Below, one piece after another: positions 8,263 through 15,600 of a DNA stretch of 15,601 nucleotides (its first letter is position 1; each line of letters starts with the position of its first letter). Below the pieces are notes generated by a model. It was not told the origin of the DNA and searched no databases. It worked only from the letters and a program-made list of their open reading frames with translations. The position numbers were made by a program, and so were the translations under genes. The stretch covers positions 1-15,601 of the forward strand of contig DATGZX010000210.1 in NCBI GenBank assembly GCA_035296965.1, in the 5' to 3' direction. Source of the stretch: DATGZX01 sp035296965. Its GTDB lineage: Bacteria; Planctomycetota; Planctomycetia; Gemmatales; Gemmataceae.

Positions 8263-8333
8263 AGGGGACGTATCTATTTTATTTGACTGGTTACTTTAAC
8301 CGTGCTCGCCGTTCTGCAGCAGCGCGTCCCCCT
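8263..8333. repeat. REP-like element with AGGGGACG/CGTCCCCCT ends
   Basis: AGGGGACG (8263-8270) faces CGTCCCCCT (8325-8333), its reverse complement with one extra C. The ends match the palindrome at 3312-3348, but the interior differs (an AT-rich GTATCTATTTTATTTG stretch). Another GTCCCC half-site after AAATAA follows at about 8385-8397. This looks like a degenerate member of a RAYT/IS200-type repeat family; no transposase is present in the window. Confidence 0.5.
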
Positions 8334-8587
8334 GCTTTCTAGATTTCCTTTCCGTCGTCGGCGTTTATCCTGCCAGGGCGTCAAAAATAAGTCCCCAAAT
8401 CTCCTCGGCTGCCGTTCCATGTCCGCCTTGCTGAATCTACAATTGGGGCGTCGCGACGGTGGGAGTCGCGATTAGCGCGAGCGCTTGGTAATCCCTGGTG
8501 TGACTCGGCCAAGGGACCGTGCAACCCTGGTGCGCTTTTCCCGGGAAGAATCTGTGACAATGGTGCACTGAATTGACGAGGCCCAAC

Positions 8588-8728
8588 ATGGTTCTGTCCA
8601 AGAAGACGAGGGCGACGGCCGCTGCAACGGCGCATTTGGCGGGCGAACGGGGCATTTTCGGCGCACTTTCGGCGCACTTTCAGCGCACCATTGACGCGAA
8701 CGATTCTCCTGGCCGGAGGGAGCAATGA
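8588..8728 (+). CDS. Possible 46-residue peptide upstream of ABC exporter
   Basis: ATG 8588 opens a frame of 46 codons ending at TGA 8726-8728, with GAGG at 8577-8580 at a good ribosome-binding distance. The product begins MVLSKKTRATAAATAHLAGE and is Ala-rich and basic early on; it has no Cys or leader-type GG cleavage motif. The last third of the frame is built partly from the 11-base tandem repeats. It resembles nothing I know. It is listed because small ORFs beside exporter genes can encode exported peptides, but it may well be chance. Confidence 0.2.
   Translation: MVLSKKTRATAAATAHLAGERGIFGALSAHFQRTIDANDSPGRREQ
8656..8688. repeat. Three tandem 11-bp repeats
   Basis: TTTCGGCGCAC occurs twice back to back (8656-8666, 8667-8677) and a third time with one change, TTTCAGCGCAC (8678-8688). 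The 11-base period is close to one helical turn. It lies about 150 bases before the first ABC gene and could be a regulator-binding array or a slippage product. Confidence 0.6.
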
Positions 8729-8837
8729 CGAGGGGCGAGTAACAGGGGGGTCGGGAGCGGGACAGCATAAGGTCGCCAAGACCTAGCCGGCCGCCGCTAG
8801 GGAATTCACAGCGATGTTCGTGGAAGAGGGTTGACCA

Positions 8838-10637
8838 GTGCTAGAGCGTTTACGCGCACGCAACGAGTGGAAATTCTTCAGCGTGCTGCCGAAGGCGGAC
8901 CGCGCCCTCGCGGTGCTCTGGTGGGTGGTCCTTGTGCTGCGGGGCGTGCTGCCCGCGGTCTTCGCTATCGCCATGGGCGTGCTGGTTACGGCAGTGCAGC
9001 GCGGCGAAAGCCTCGTCGACGGACTCGCCCTCGTCGGCATCGTCTTCGTGTTGCTCCAAGTCCTGACGCCTATCCATCAGGCAGTTGGCGCTAATCTTGG
9101 CGACCGCACAGCCGCCTGGCTATACGACCGGCTGACCGACGCGTGCGTCCGCCTGCCGGGGATGGGGCACCTGGAAGATCCAAAGCTCACGAACGACCTT
9201 ACGGTCGCGAGAGATTTCGATCTGGGCATGACCGGCCCGCCGCTGTTCATCTCGATGGACTTCATCGCGAGCGGCCTGGTCGAGCTGATAGGCGGCCTTG
9301 CGTCCGCCGTCGTGCTTGCCGCTTACGCGTGGTGGGCGCCGATCTTGCTCGGCGGCGCGTGGTTGGCGACGCATTGGCTGCTGCGCGAGAGCGCGATCTG
9401 GCGTGACCGAAACACAGATGAAGTGCGCGGCGCGCAGCGCGACGCCGACTACGCCTACCGGCTTGCCGTGGATCCGCCTGCGAGCAAAGAGCTGCGGCTG
9501 TTCGGTCTAGCAGGTTGGACGATTGACCGCTTCGTCAACCGCCGCACACGTCTGCACGCGCTGCAATACGAAGCGACCCGGCTGCGCGAGCGGCCGGTGC
9601 TGTGGAGTATGCTGCTTGTGATCGGCGCCAATGTCCTGGTATTCTGTTCGCTCGCCAGTGCCGGAGCAAATGGCAGCCTTGCTCTCGGCGAGGTTGTCAT
9701 GTTCGCCCAGTGCGCGATCGGCACATCGATGATTGCCTTCGGCGGGCTCAATTGGGCGCTGGATGGAGCCTCGGCGCCGATTGCGGCCGTGCTGCGCCTC
9801 GAGCCGGCAATGGGCCCCGCCGGGGCGCTGCCCTCCGGCGAGCGCAGCGCGGCTGGACTGCCCGCGCGCGAGGTCCGCTTCCGCGATCTTACCTTTGCCT
9901 ACCCAGGCGGCGCGCCCGTGCTCGAGGGCTTCGACCTCGCGATTCCCGCCGGTTCGTCTCTCGCCATTGTCGGACAAAACGGTGCCGGCAAGACCACGTT
10001 GGCGAAGTTGCTGTGCCGGTTATATGACCCGCAAGCGGGGTCGATCGAGATCGATGGCGTCGACGTGCGCGAGTTCGACCTCGGCTCCTGGAGGTCGCGC
10101 CTGACCGCCGTGTTCCAGGATTTCATTCGCTTCGAGCTGCCGCTGCGCGACAATGTCGCGCCCGCGGGCGCACCTGACGCCGCGGTGCGGACGGCGCTCC
10201 AGTCGGCCGGGGCGGCGGATCTCGCCGGACTCGACACGGTACTGGCACGCGGCTACGAAGGCGGCACCGAGCTTTCGGGCGGGCAATGGCAGCGTGTTGC
10301 ATTGGCGCGGGCGTTGTGCGCCGTGCAGCTCGGCGCCGGCATCGTGCTGCTGGATGAACCGACGGCGCAGCTCGACGTTCGGGGTGAAGCGGAGATCTTC
10401 GATCGCGTGCTGGCTGCCTGCCGGCACTGCACAACCATCCTCATCTCGCACCGGTTTTCCACGGTGCGTCACGCCGACCGCATTTGTGTACTCGAGCACG
10501 GCAAGGTCATCGAGCTCGGCACGCACGACGAGCTAATGGCGAAAGGCGGTCGCTACCACACGATGTTCGACCTGCAGGCGCAGCGCTTCACCGCCACCGA
10601 GGACGAGGAGGGAAAAAGCTATGACGTCCTCGCGTAA
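8838..10637 (+). CDS. ABC transporter half-molecule (permease + ATPase), first subunit
   Basis: A 599-residue type IV (exporter-fold) ABC half-transporter. Residues about 25-310 form the membrane domain with around five or six hydrophobic segments; residues 345-580 form the nucleotide-binding domain. ATPase motifs are complete: Walker A GQNGAGKTT (379-387), Q-loop Q427 in VFQDF, signature LSGGQ (479-483), Walker B IVLLDE (502-507), D-loop and H-loop His538. The FQDFxRFxLxLRDN Q-loop context belongs to a clade common in Actinobacteria that works as heterodimers, often exporting peptides or drugs; the substrate is not readable from sequence. The start is GTG 8838 with GGAAGAGG about 10 bases upstream. 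The stop overlaps the next gene by 17 bases, so the two are co-translated. Base composition is clearly richer in G+C than in the neighbouring genes, suggesting acquisition from a high-GC donor. Confidence 0.92.
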   Translation: MLERLRARNEWKFFSVLPKADRALAVLWWVVLVLRGVLPAVFAIAMGVLVTAVQRGESLVDGLALVGIVFVLLQVLTPIHQAVGANLGDRTAAWLYDRLTDACVRLPGMGHLEDPKLTNDLTVARDFDLGMTGPPLFISMDFIASGLVELIGGLASAVVLAAYAWWAPILLGGAWLATHWLLRESAIWRDRNTDEVRGAQRDADYAYRLAVDPPASKELRLFGLAGWTIDRFVNRRTRLHALQYEATRLRERPVLWSMLLVIGANVLVFCSLASAGANGSLALGEVVMFAQCAIGTSMIAFGGLNWALDGASAPIAAVLRLEPAMGPAGALPSGERSAAGLPAREVRFRDLTFAYPGGAPVLEGFDLAIPAGSSLAIVGQNGAGKTTLAKLLCRLYDPQAGSIEIDGVDVREFDLGSWRSRLTAVFQDFIRFELPLRDNVAPAGAPDAAVRTALQSAGAADLAGLDTVLARGYEGGTELSGGQWQRVALARALCAVQLGAGIVLLDEPTAQLDVRGEAEIFDRVLAACRHCTTILISHRFSTVRHADRICVLEHGKVIELGTHDELMAKGGRYHTMFDLQAQRFTATEDEEGKSYDVLA

Positions 10638-12474
10638 GAATCCGCGGGCCGTGGTGCCAGACGACTTGCCGCCGGCTCTTTCGTCGATGTGGCGGCTGTG
10701 CAAGCTTGGCTATCAGCACGAACCGGGAATGCTCCTGGCTTCGTTCTGCCTCGCTCTCCTGGCCGCGCTCCCCGATGCGCTGCTGGCCCTCTGGTTCAAG
10801 CTGCTTGGCGAGGGAGTGATCGAGGGCGATCGCGGCCTCGTATACACTGCGGCGGTCCTGCTCGGCGTGTCCGCTGCCGGCACCTGGTTCCTGCGCACGG
10901 TCAGCACGCGCGTACAGCGCCGCTTCCGCGACAAGGTGACGATCGCGCTGGAGTCGCACGTGGCCCGGCTTCAGGCGTCCGTGGCAACCATCGCTCACCA
11001 GGAGCGCCCAGAGTACCTTGACCGGCTTTCCATGCTGCGCAACCAGGTATTCGTGCTCGATCACATGTACATGTCGGTCTTCTCAACTTGTGGGTGGATC
11101 CTCCGCCTGGCGGTGACGGTCGTGCTCTTGATGTCCATCCACCCGGCGCTCGTGCTGCTCGCGGCGTTTGCGCTGCCCACGGTATTTACCTCGACGTGGA
11201 GGCCCGCGATCGAGCGCAGCGCGCAGGAGCGCGGCGCCAAGTTCGGCCGTCTGGCGCGTCACCTGTTCACCACAGCCACCACCGCGCCGCCTGGCAAGGA
11301 AGTGCGCGTCATCGGCATCGGCGACCGTTTAGCGACCCAGCGCCGTCAGGCGTGGGAGAGCTGGTACGGGCCGGTGTCGGCGGCCCGTTGGGGTTCGGCT
11401 CTGTGGCACTCGTTGGCCTGGACGGTATTTGGCCTCGCCTATGTCGGCGCGGTTGTCTTCGTGTCCTCCGGCCTCCATGCGCCGGCGGGCGACGTGTTGC
11501 TGGTGCTGGCTGCCGGGTCGCGCCTGACGGCCTACGTCGGCGCCACGGTCGGCGAGATCGGCTTCCTGCGCGGCATCTGGATGGACGGTGCCAGACGGCT
11601 CGCCTGGCTCGAAGACTACGCCGCCTCCCTCGTCGCGTCGGCCGACTTGCCTGTGCCCGCCCGCCTCACCCAGGGCATCCGGTTCGAACACGTCTCGTTC
11701 GCTTATCCGGCGACCGATCGCCTCGTGCTGGAGGATGTGAATCTCGAATTGCCTGCCGGCACTGTGGTCGCCATCGTGGGTGAGAACGGCGCAGGCAAGA
11801 CGACGTTGGTGAAACTGCTTGCCAAGCTCTATGAGCCCAGCGCCGGCCGAATTCTGATCGATGGCGTCGAGCTCGCCCGCATGCCGGCCGACGAATGGCG
11901 TACGCGACTGGCGGGCGCGTTCCAGGACTTCTTCCGCTTCGAGTTCCGGGCGCGCCACAGCGTGGGTGTCGGAGACGTGCCGCGCTTGGACGACGGGCCT
12001 GCAGTCGCCACGGCCGTCGAGCGCGCCGGCGCTGACGACGTTGTTGGCGGACTGACTGCGGGGTTGGAAACGCAGCTCGGCCCCACGTGGCCCCAGGGTG
12101 TCGAAGTGTCCTTCGGCCAGTGGCAGAAATTCGCGCTTGCGCGCGGCTTCATGCGCGACCACCCGCTGCTGCTGATACTTGATGAACCCACGGCTGCGCT
12201 CGATGCCGAGACCGAGCACGCGTTGTTCGAACGTTACGCCGCCGCCGCAAGCCGCAGTCGTAAGGGCAGCTCGGCTGCCGATGCCGCCGCCGTCAACCAC
12301 GACGGGCGCATCACAATCCTGGTGTCGCACCGTTTTTCTACCGTCAGGATGGCTGACCTCATTGTCGTACTGGCCGGCGCGCGAGTCGTTGAGGTCGGCA
12401 CGCACGATGAACTCATGGCCAAATGCGGCTCGTATGCGGAGCTCTACGGGATCCAAGCTGCGGCCTATCGCTGA
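10621..12474 (+). CDS. ABC transporter half-molecule (permease + ATPase), second subunit
   Basis: A 617-residue partner of the preceding ABC protein, starting inside its last codons (ATG 10621, with GAGGAGGGAAAAAG directly upstream as ribosome binding site). The membrane domain covers about 35-320 and the ATPase domain about 350-610. Walker A is GENGAGKTT (387-395), the Q-loop is Q435 in AFQDFF, Walker B is LLLILDE (516-522), and the H-loop His is H570. The signature is VSFGQ (496-500) instead of LSGGQ: Ser, the second Gly and Gln remain, but the first Gly is Phe. Compared with the first subunit there is an insertion of about 17 residues between Walker B and the H-loop, rich in Ala/Ser (about 541-562). 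Both features suggest a functionally asymmetric heterodimer. It shares the high G+C of its partner. Confidence 0.92.
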   Translation: MTSSRKNPRAVVPDDLPPALSSMWRLCKLGYQHEPGMLLASFCLALLAALPDALLALWFKLLGEGVIEGDRGLVYTAAVLLGVSAAGTWFLRTVSTRVQRRFRDKVTIALESHVARLQASVATIAHQERPEYLDRLSMLRNQVFVLDHMYMSVFSTCGWILRLAVTVVLLMSIHPALVLLAAFALPTVFTSTWRPAIERSAQERGAKFGRLARHLFTTATTAPPGKEVRVIGIGDRLATQRRQAWESWYGPVSAARWGSALWHSLAWTVFGLAYVGAVVFVSSGLHAPAGDVLLVLAAGSRLTAYVGATVGEIGFLRGIWMDGARRLAWLEDYAASLVASADLPVPARLTQGIRFEHVSFAYPATDRLVLEDVNLELPAGTVVAIVGENGAGKTTLVKLLAKLYEPSAGRILIDGVELARMPADEWRTRLAGAFQDFFRFEFRARHSVGVGDVPRLDDGPAVATAVERAGADDVVGGLTAGLETQLGPTWPQGVEVSFGQWQKFALARGFMRDHPLLLILDEPTAALDAETEHALFERYAAAASRSRKGSSAADAAAVNHDGRITILVSHRFSTVRMADLIVVLAGARVVEVGTHDELMAKCGSYAELYGIQAAAYR

Positions 12475-12597
12475 CTGCCCGGGAAATCAACGCGACGGCG
12501 ACGCGGGCGCTGCCGAATTGCCCAAACTGGGCCGATGAGCCACAAGCTATGTACAGTGCATGCTCCAAGGGAATAATAATCACGGTGAGTGAGCGCA

Positions 12598-12756
12598 GTG
12601 GCTCGGGTAATAGGATTCGAATGCGCCAAGGCCGTCTCCCTCGTGGATGCAAGCACGGGCCTGGGTGTCGTGACCGGATCCCTGCGCGTCGACATGGCCG
12701 GTGTCGCTCAGCGCAAGCGGAACATGGTCGACATCGCGGACGAAACGCCGCACTAG
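12598..12756 (+). CDS. Possible 52-residue protein or gene remnant after the ABC genes
   Basis: From GTG 12598 (or GTG 12589) a frame runs to TAG 12754-12756. The product reads like folded protein sequence (for example FECAKAVSLVDASTG, later VDMAGVAQRKRN) and has a high-GC third position like the ABC genes, but no clear ribosome binding site. I do not recognise it. It could be a small protein, or the tail of a longer gene truncated when the high-GC segment was inserted. Its stop codon overlaps, by two bases, the stop of the convergent PQQ-propeller gene (12753-12755). Confidence 0.3.
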   Translation: MARVIGFECAKAVSLVDASTGLGVVTGSLRVDMAGVAQRKRNMVDIADETPH

Positions 12757-14069
12757 CGTTTGACATTGAAGCAATGAAGCAGTTCCTGATCGCGGATGTA
12801 GAGCCGGCCGTTCGCCACCACAGGATGCGTCCAAAGGCCGCCGCTGGGCCGGCGCATTTCGGATTCGCGGGGAAGCGTGAACCGTCCTTTTTCATTCCAG
12901 CCTTTCGAAGTAGCCTGCACCAACGCTACAACTCCGCCCTTCTCGGCGCAACAGATGAGGTTGCCATCCGCGCAGGTCACGGAGCCGCGGCCGAGCTTGT
13001 CGCGGACAGACCAGAGGATCTTGCCGGTCTTGAACTCTGCGCAGAACCAGCCCTGGTTTTCCGAGTGGCCATAGACGTAGCCATCCACGAGAACGAGGCC
13101 GCCGTCACGGTTCTCCACGGTCTTGTTCGACAACACTTTTTCAACCTTGATTTCGGTTGCCCCGGGAATCAGCCTGATGAGATCGCAGCCCTGCTGAAAG
13201 CCCACGGTCGCGAATACATAGTCATCCTGAAACAGCGGGGTCGCGATCACCACGTCATCGTAGGCCGGCTCGCGGCGATAAGACCAGAGCTTCTTGCCGT
13301 CGTGCGCTGCCACGCCAACGATCCCGCCATTGGTAACTTGAACGTATTGCTTGACGCGGCCGACCTCGACAACGAGCGGCGAGGAATACGATGCCTGCTC
13401 CGTCACTTCCTGGCTCTGCCAGAGGAGTTCGCCCGTCTTCTTGTCGAGCGCGGCCAGCAGGCCCTTCTTGCCGCCGGGTACGCAGACAAGGTGTGCGCCG
13501 TCCACCAGCGGCGCCTGTGCGTAACCCCAGCCAAGTGGCGTAGGATCCTCGGTGCCGCCACCAATGGGGTTGACTTCGCCTCCCAGGTCTCGCGGCAGGT
13601 TTTTCCGCCAGCGTTCCTTGCCTGACGCAACCTCCACGCAGACCAAATCGCCCCGGCCGCCGAGTGCGTAAAGCAGGTCGCCGTCTACCGTGGGAGTGGC
13701 GTTCGGACCGATATTCCAGTTGTTCCCTTTCCAGGTGAATAGGGGCCCGATCTTGACAGACCAGAGCTCCTTGATTCCCTTGCGGGCATCGTTCTTGAGG
13801 TCGAACGCCAGAACATACTCGGAATCGCCGCGCCCCGCGGATATATAGAGCCGGTCGCCAACGACAGCGGGGCCCGAGTAGCCGACTCCGAGCTTGGTGT
13901 AGCTCCAGACCAACGGCGGGCCGCCCTTGGGCCATGCCTTGAGAAGGCCCGTTTCTCGCGACACGCCATCCCGCCGCGGCCCCCGGAACTGCGGCCAGTC
14001 AGCCCCATGCAACGCCGACAATGCCACGCCCAAAAGTACGATGGAGACGGAGACTGATCTGATTCTCAT
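12753..14069 (-). CDS. Exported PQQ-type beta-propeller protein (BamB-like fold)
   Basis: A 438-residue protein with a Sec signal peptide (residues 1-23: Arg-rich start, hydrophobic SVSIVLLGVALSA, then Ala). The mature protein begins DWPQFRGPRRDG, the hallmark of outer-membrane BamB-like/PQQ-repeat proteins that are abundant in Planctomycetes and Verrucomicrobia. At least five propeller blades show the A-x-D-x-x-(T/S)-G-x-x-x-W pattern: VCVEVASGKERW (143-154), LAALDKKTGELLW (205-217), VGVAAHDGKKLW (251-262), FKTGKILW (346-353) and ELW at 101-103. It probably acts in the periplasm; these proteins are often hypothetical and need not bind PQQ. The start ATG 14069 has AGGTG just upstream. It lies 146 bases downstream of the DUF190 gene on the same strand. 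Confidence 0.9.
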   Translation of the reverse strand: MRIRSVSVSIVLLGVALSALHGADWPQFRGPRRDGVSRETGLLKAWPKGGPPLVWSYTKLGVGYSGPAVVGDRLYISAGRGDSEYVLAFDLKNDARKGIKELWSVKIGPLFTWKGNNWNIGPNATPTVDGDLLYALGGRGDLVCVEVASGKERWRKNLPRDLGGEVNPIGGGTEDPTPLGWGYAQAPLVDGAHLVCVPGGKKGLLAALDKKTGELLWQSQEVTEQASYSSPLVVEVGRVKQYVQVTNGGIVGVAAHDGKKLWSYRREPAYDDVVIATPLFQDDYVFATVGFQQGCDLIRLIPGATEIKVEKVLSNKTVENRDGGLVLVDGYVYGHSENQGWFCAEFKTGKILWSVRDKLGRGSVTCADGNLICCAEKGGVVALVQATSKGWNEKGRFTLPRESEMRRPSGGLWTHPVVANGRLYIRDQELLHCFNVKR

Positions 14070-14215
14070 GCTTCACCTTTGAGCTATGTACACAGCAAGG
14101 AGGCCCGATTGCCGCCATATTGATGGAGAGCACACTGGTTTTGAGAAACTACTCTAAAAGGTCCGCAGGGTCGTCTGGTCGGGGGCAAGCGTCACGCGGT
14201 CTGCCACAATCAGCC

Positions 14216-14557
14216 CTAGGCCTTGGGGTCCGAGAGGTATTTCATGATGTGAACGTTGCTGACGGTGACCAGGCCCTCGCCAATCATTTCTCCGAGCGCC
14301 ACTAGCAGCGGCTCCACACGCTCGGCGATGTCCACGATGTCGATCCGCACCGGCAGGTTCTCGCTCAACTCGAGCAGGCGCGAGGTATGGAGATGACGGC
14401 TCGATCCATACCCCTCCACACAGCGGACCACCGTGGCACCGGCGATGCCCTTCTCCTGGCAGAGATGCACGATGGCCGTGTAGAGAGGCCTGCCGTGCCA
14501 TTGGTCGGTGCTATTCACAAAGACAGTGACCATCTTGGCATCGACTTCGATTTTCAT
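14216..14557 (-). CDS. DUF190 domain protein, partner of CrcB
   Basis: A 113-residue cytosolic protein of the DUF190 family (Pfam PF02641). Family features are visible: the opening strand MVTVFVNSTDQWHGRPLY, the helix AIVHLCQEKGIAGATVVR, the GYGSSRHLHTS loop, then SENLPVRIDIVD and a terminal HIMKYL-like strand. The fold is a PII-like ferredoxin type, and these genes commonly sit beside crcB, so an accessory or regulatory role in fluoride export is likely. Two adjacent ATGs exist (14560 and 14557); GGGAG lies 5 bases before the second, which I chose. The gene starts 13 bases after the crcB stop, so the two are one transcription unit. Confidence 0.88.
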   Translation of the reverse strand: MKIEVDAKMVTVFVNSTDQWHGRPLYTAIVHLCQEKGIAGATVVRCVEGYGSSRHLHTSRLLELSENLPVRIDIVDIAERVEPLLVALGEMIGEGLVTVSNVHIMKYLSDPKA

Positions 14558-14570
14558 CATGTCTCCCAGG

Positions 14571-14966
14571 TTAGCGCTTGGGCAGTAGGCCGTTGACCAT
14601 GATTACCGCCAGCAAAATTGCGGCGAAACCGGCAAGCACACTGCCAAAGGCATTGGCCAGGGCGTAGTACCAGCTGCCATCCCGGAGCAACCTGAACGTC
14701 TCCCACTCAAAGGTAGAAAACGTAGTGTAGCCACCGCATAACCCGGTGCCCACGAGCAAGTACCAGTCCTGATGCGAGGGCGGCAGCCGCTCCAGGATAA
14801 TGACCGCCGCGACGGCCAGGATGAAGGAGCCACTCACATTGATGACGAAGGTTCCATAAGGAAAGCCTTGCGCCCACGGCTGCTCGTTGAACCATTTACC
14901 TAACCAGTAACGAGCCCAAGTTCCCACGGCGCCGCCAAGGATCAGCAAGACCGTCTTGCTCTTCAT
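14571..14966 (-). CDS. crcB: Fluoride efflux channel CrcB/FluC
   Basis: A 131-residue inner-membrane protein with four helices (about 4-22, 38-58, 68-86, 101-124), the standard size for Fluc fluoride channels. The diagnostic motifs are all present: LGGAVGTWARYW (9-21), GTFVINVSGSF with the central Asn43, and GLCGGYTTFSTFEWE (75-89), which carries the phenylalanine-box residues F83 and F86. Two such subunits form an antiparallel dimer that lets fluoride out of the cytosol. I chose ATG 14966 at the start of the family alignment; ATG 15020 would add MEWAIGWCGPALGW..., and the frame stays open to 15416, with no ribosome binding site decisive for either. It is followed immediately by the DUF190 gene. 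Confidence 0.93.
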   Translation of the reverse strand: MKSKTVLLILGGAVGTWARYWLGKWFNEQPWAQGFPYGTFVINVSGSFILAVAAVIILERLPPSHQDWYLLVGTGLCGGYTTFSTFEWETFRLLRDGSWYYALANAFGSVLAGFAAILLAVIMVNGLLPKR

Positions 14967-15528
14967 CAGCAGAAATAGCCAACCTAGAGCAGGACCGCAC
15001 CAGCCGATCGCCCACTCCATGATTCGCTGCCGGCTGCCCACTTTAGCAGACGCTGCCGGGATCGCCTTACCTTCTTGTTCCTGTCGTGCGGCCTCGCTAC
15101 CAGAAAGGCCGCTGGCTCTCCTTTTCCTGGGCCAAGCCGTAATCGCAGATAAAACAACTTCCCACACTTTACTCAACTTTGGGTGCTCCGCATACATGAC
15201 GATGATAACACTGCGAGGGCAGCGCTTGCTGACGCGATGCGCCGTACCGAAGTAGCTCTCGAGGAAACCTCGACGCTGGGCGTCTGTCCTGGCACTCAAC
15301 CACGTCGCCTGGCATTCTCTCAGCCAGCGATGTTGCATCACAACGGGTTTTCCTCGATCACCCGGAAAGAATCGCAGCCGACGCTCGTAGGACAGGCAGC
15401 CTTGCCTGTCCCGCATTCATATTGGACAGGCAAGGCTGCCTGTCCTACGAGCGTCGCGTTCCTAGCCTATGTTTAACACCAGTCGCCGTAAGTCCTTATT
15501 GTGCAAGGGTTGAATTTCGTGTTAGTCA
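14967..15528. other. Upstream region of crcB, open frame and long palindrome
   Basis: The crcB frame continues upstream without a stop to 15416 (about 150 codons), but the translated extension is basic and resembles nothing I know. No complete fluoride riboswitch is visible. The long inverted repeat at 15380-15455 lies at the far end. I see no other gene here. Confidence 0.45.
15380..15455. repeat. Perfect 32-bp inverted repeat with nested palindromes
   Basis: The left arm (15380-15411) and right arm (15424-15455) are perfect reverse complements over 32 bases, separated by a 12-base loop (15412-15423). Each arm also contains GGACAGGCA facing TGCCTGTCC, so each can fold by itself, and the unit holds two mirrored small palindromes. 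The outer boundary CTCGTAGG/CCTACGAG is shared with the hairpin at 3944-3979. This is the layout of a BIME-like pair of inverted REP units. No T tract follows. Confidence 0.9.
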
Positions 15529-15600
15529 TCAGGTCACGGTTTCTTCTCCTGCAGGTGGGGTTGGTGGGCGGACGTCGGTGATCTTCAAGGCCTTCAGAAC
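15529..15600 (-). CDS. C-terminal end of an unidentified gene (partial)
   Basis: The last 72 bases read on the minus strand as VLKALKITDVRPPTPPAGEE and three more residues, then TGA (15529-15531). The ordered strand followed by a Pro-rich tail looks like the end of a real protein, but 23 residues are too few to name a family. It would be upstream of, and parallel to, crcB. Confidence 0.4.
   Translation of the reverse strand, partial: VLKALKITDVRPPTPPAGEETVT

Larger units (their letters stand above)
8229..8837. other. Intergenic stretch with several repeats
   Basis: These 609 bases separate the large regulator from the ABC genes. They hold a GGGGAC/GTCCCC-bounded repeat (8263-8333), an inverted TCGCGAC/GTCGCGA pair with a 7-base loop (8451-8457 and 8465-8471), three tandem 11-base repeats (8656-8688) and one doubtful 46-codon frame (8588-8728). 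I see no clear sigma-70 promoter and no terminator with a T tract. Longer minus-strand frames here show no domain or start-site support. Confidence 0.5.

Noticed and set aside
8381..8779. 132-codon minus-strand frame before the ABC genes
   Set aside because: It has a Pro/Arg-rich composition and passes through tandem and inverted repeats, and there is no start signal or domain.
11329..12456. 375-codon minus-strand open frame
   Set aside because: It is antisense to the ATPase domain of the second ABC subunit, whose motifs are intact; no family features appear in the minus-strand product.
12423..13625. 400-codon plus-strand open frame
   Set aside because: It lies mostly antisense to the PQQ-propeller gene, which has a signal peptide and clear blade motifs; the translation is Arg/Ala-rich with no domain, as expected for a shadow frame in GC-rich DNA.
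14955..15025. Fluoride riboswitch at the crcB start
   Set aside because: On the minus strand, GGGCGATCGGC and later GCTGATGA recall parts of the crcB RNA motif, but GATGG and the AACCGCC-type pseudoknot segment are missing and the final part overlaps the crcB start codon.
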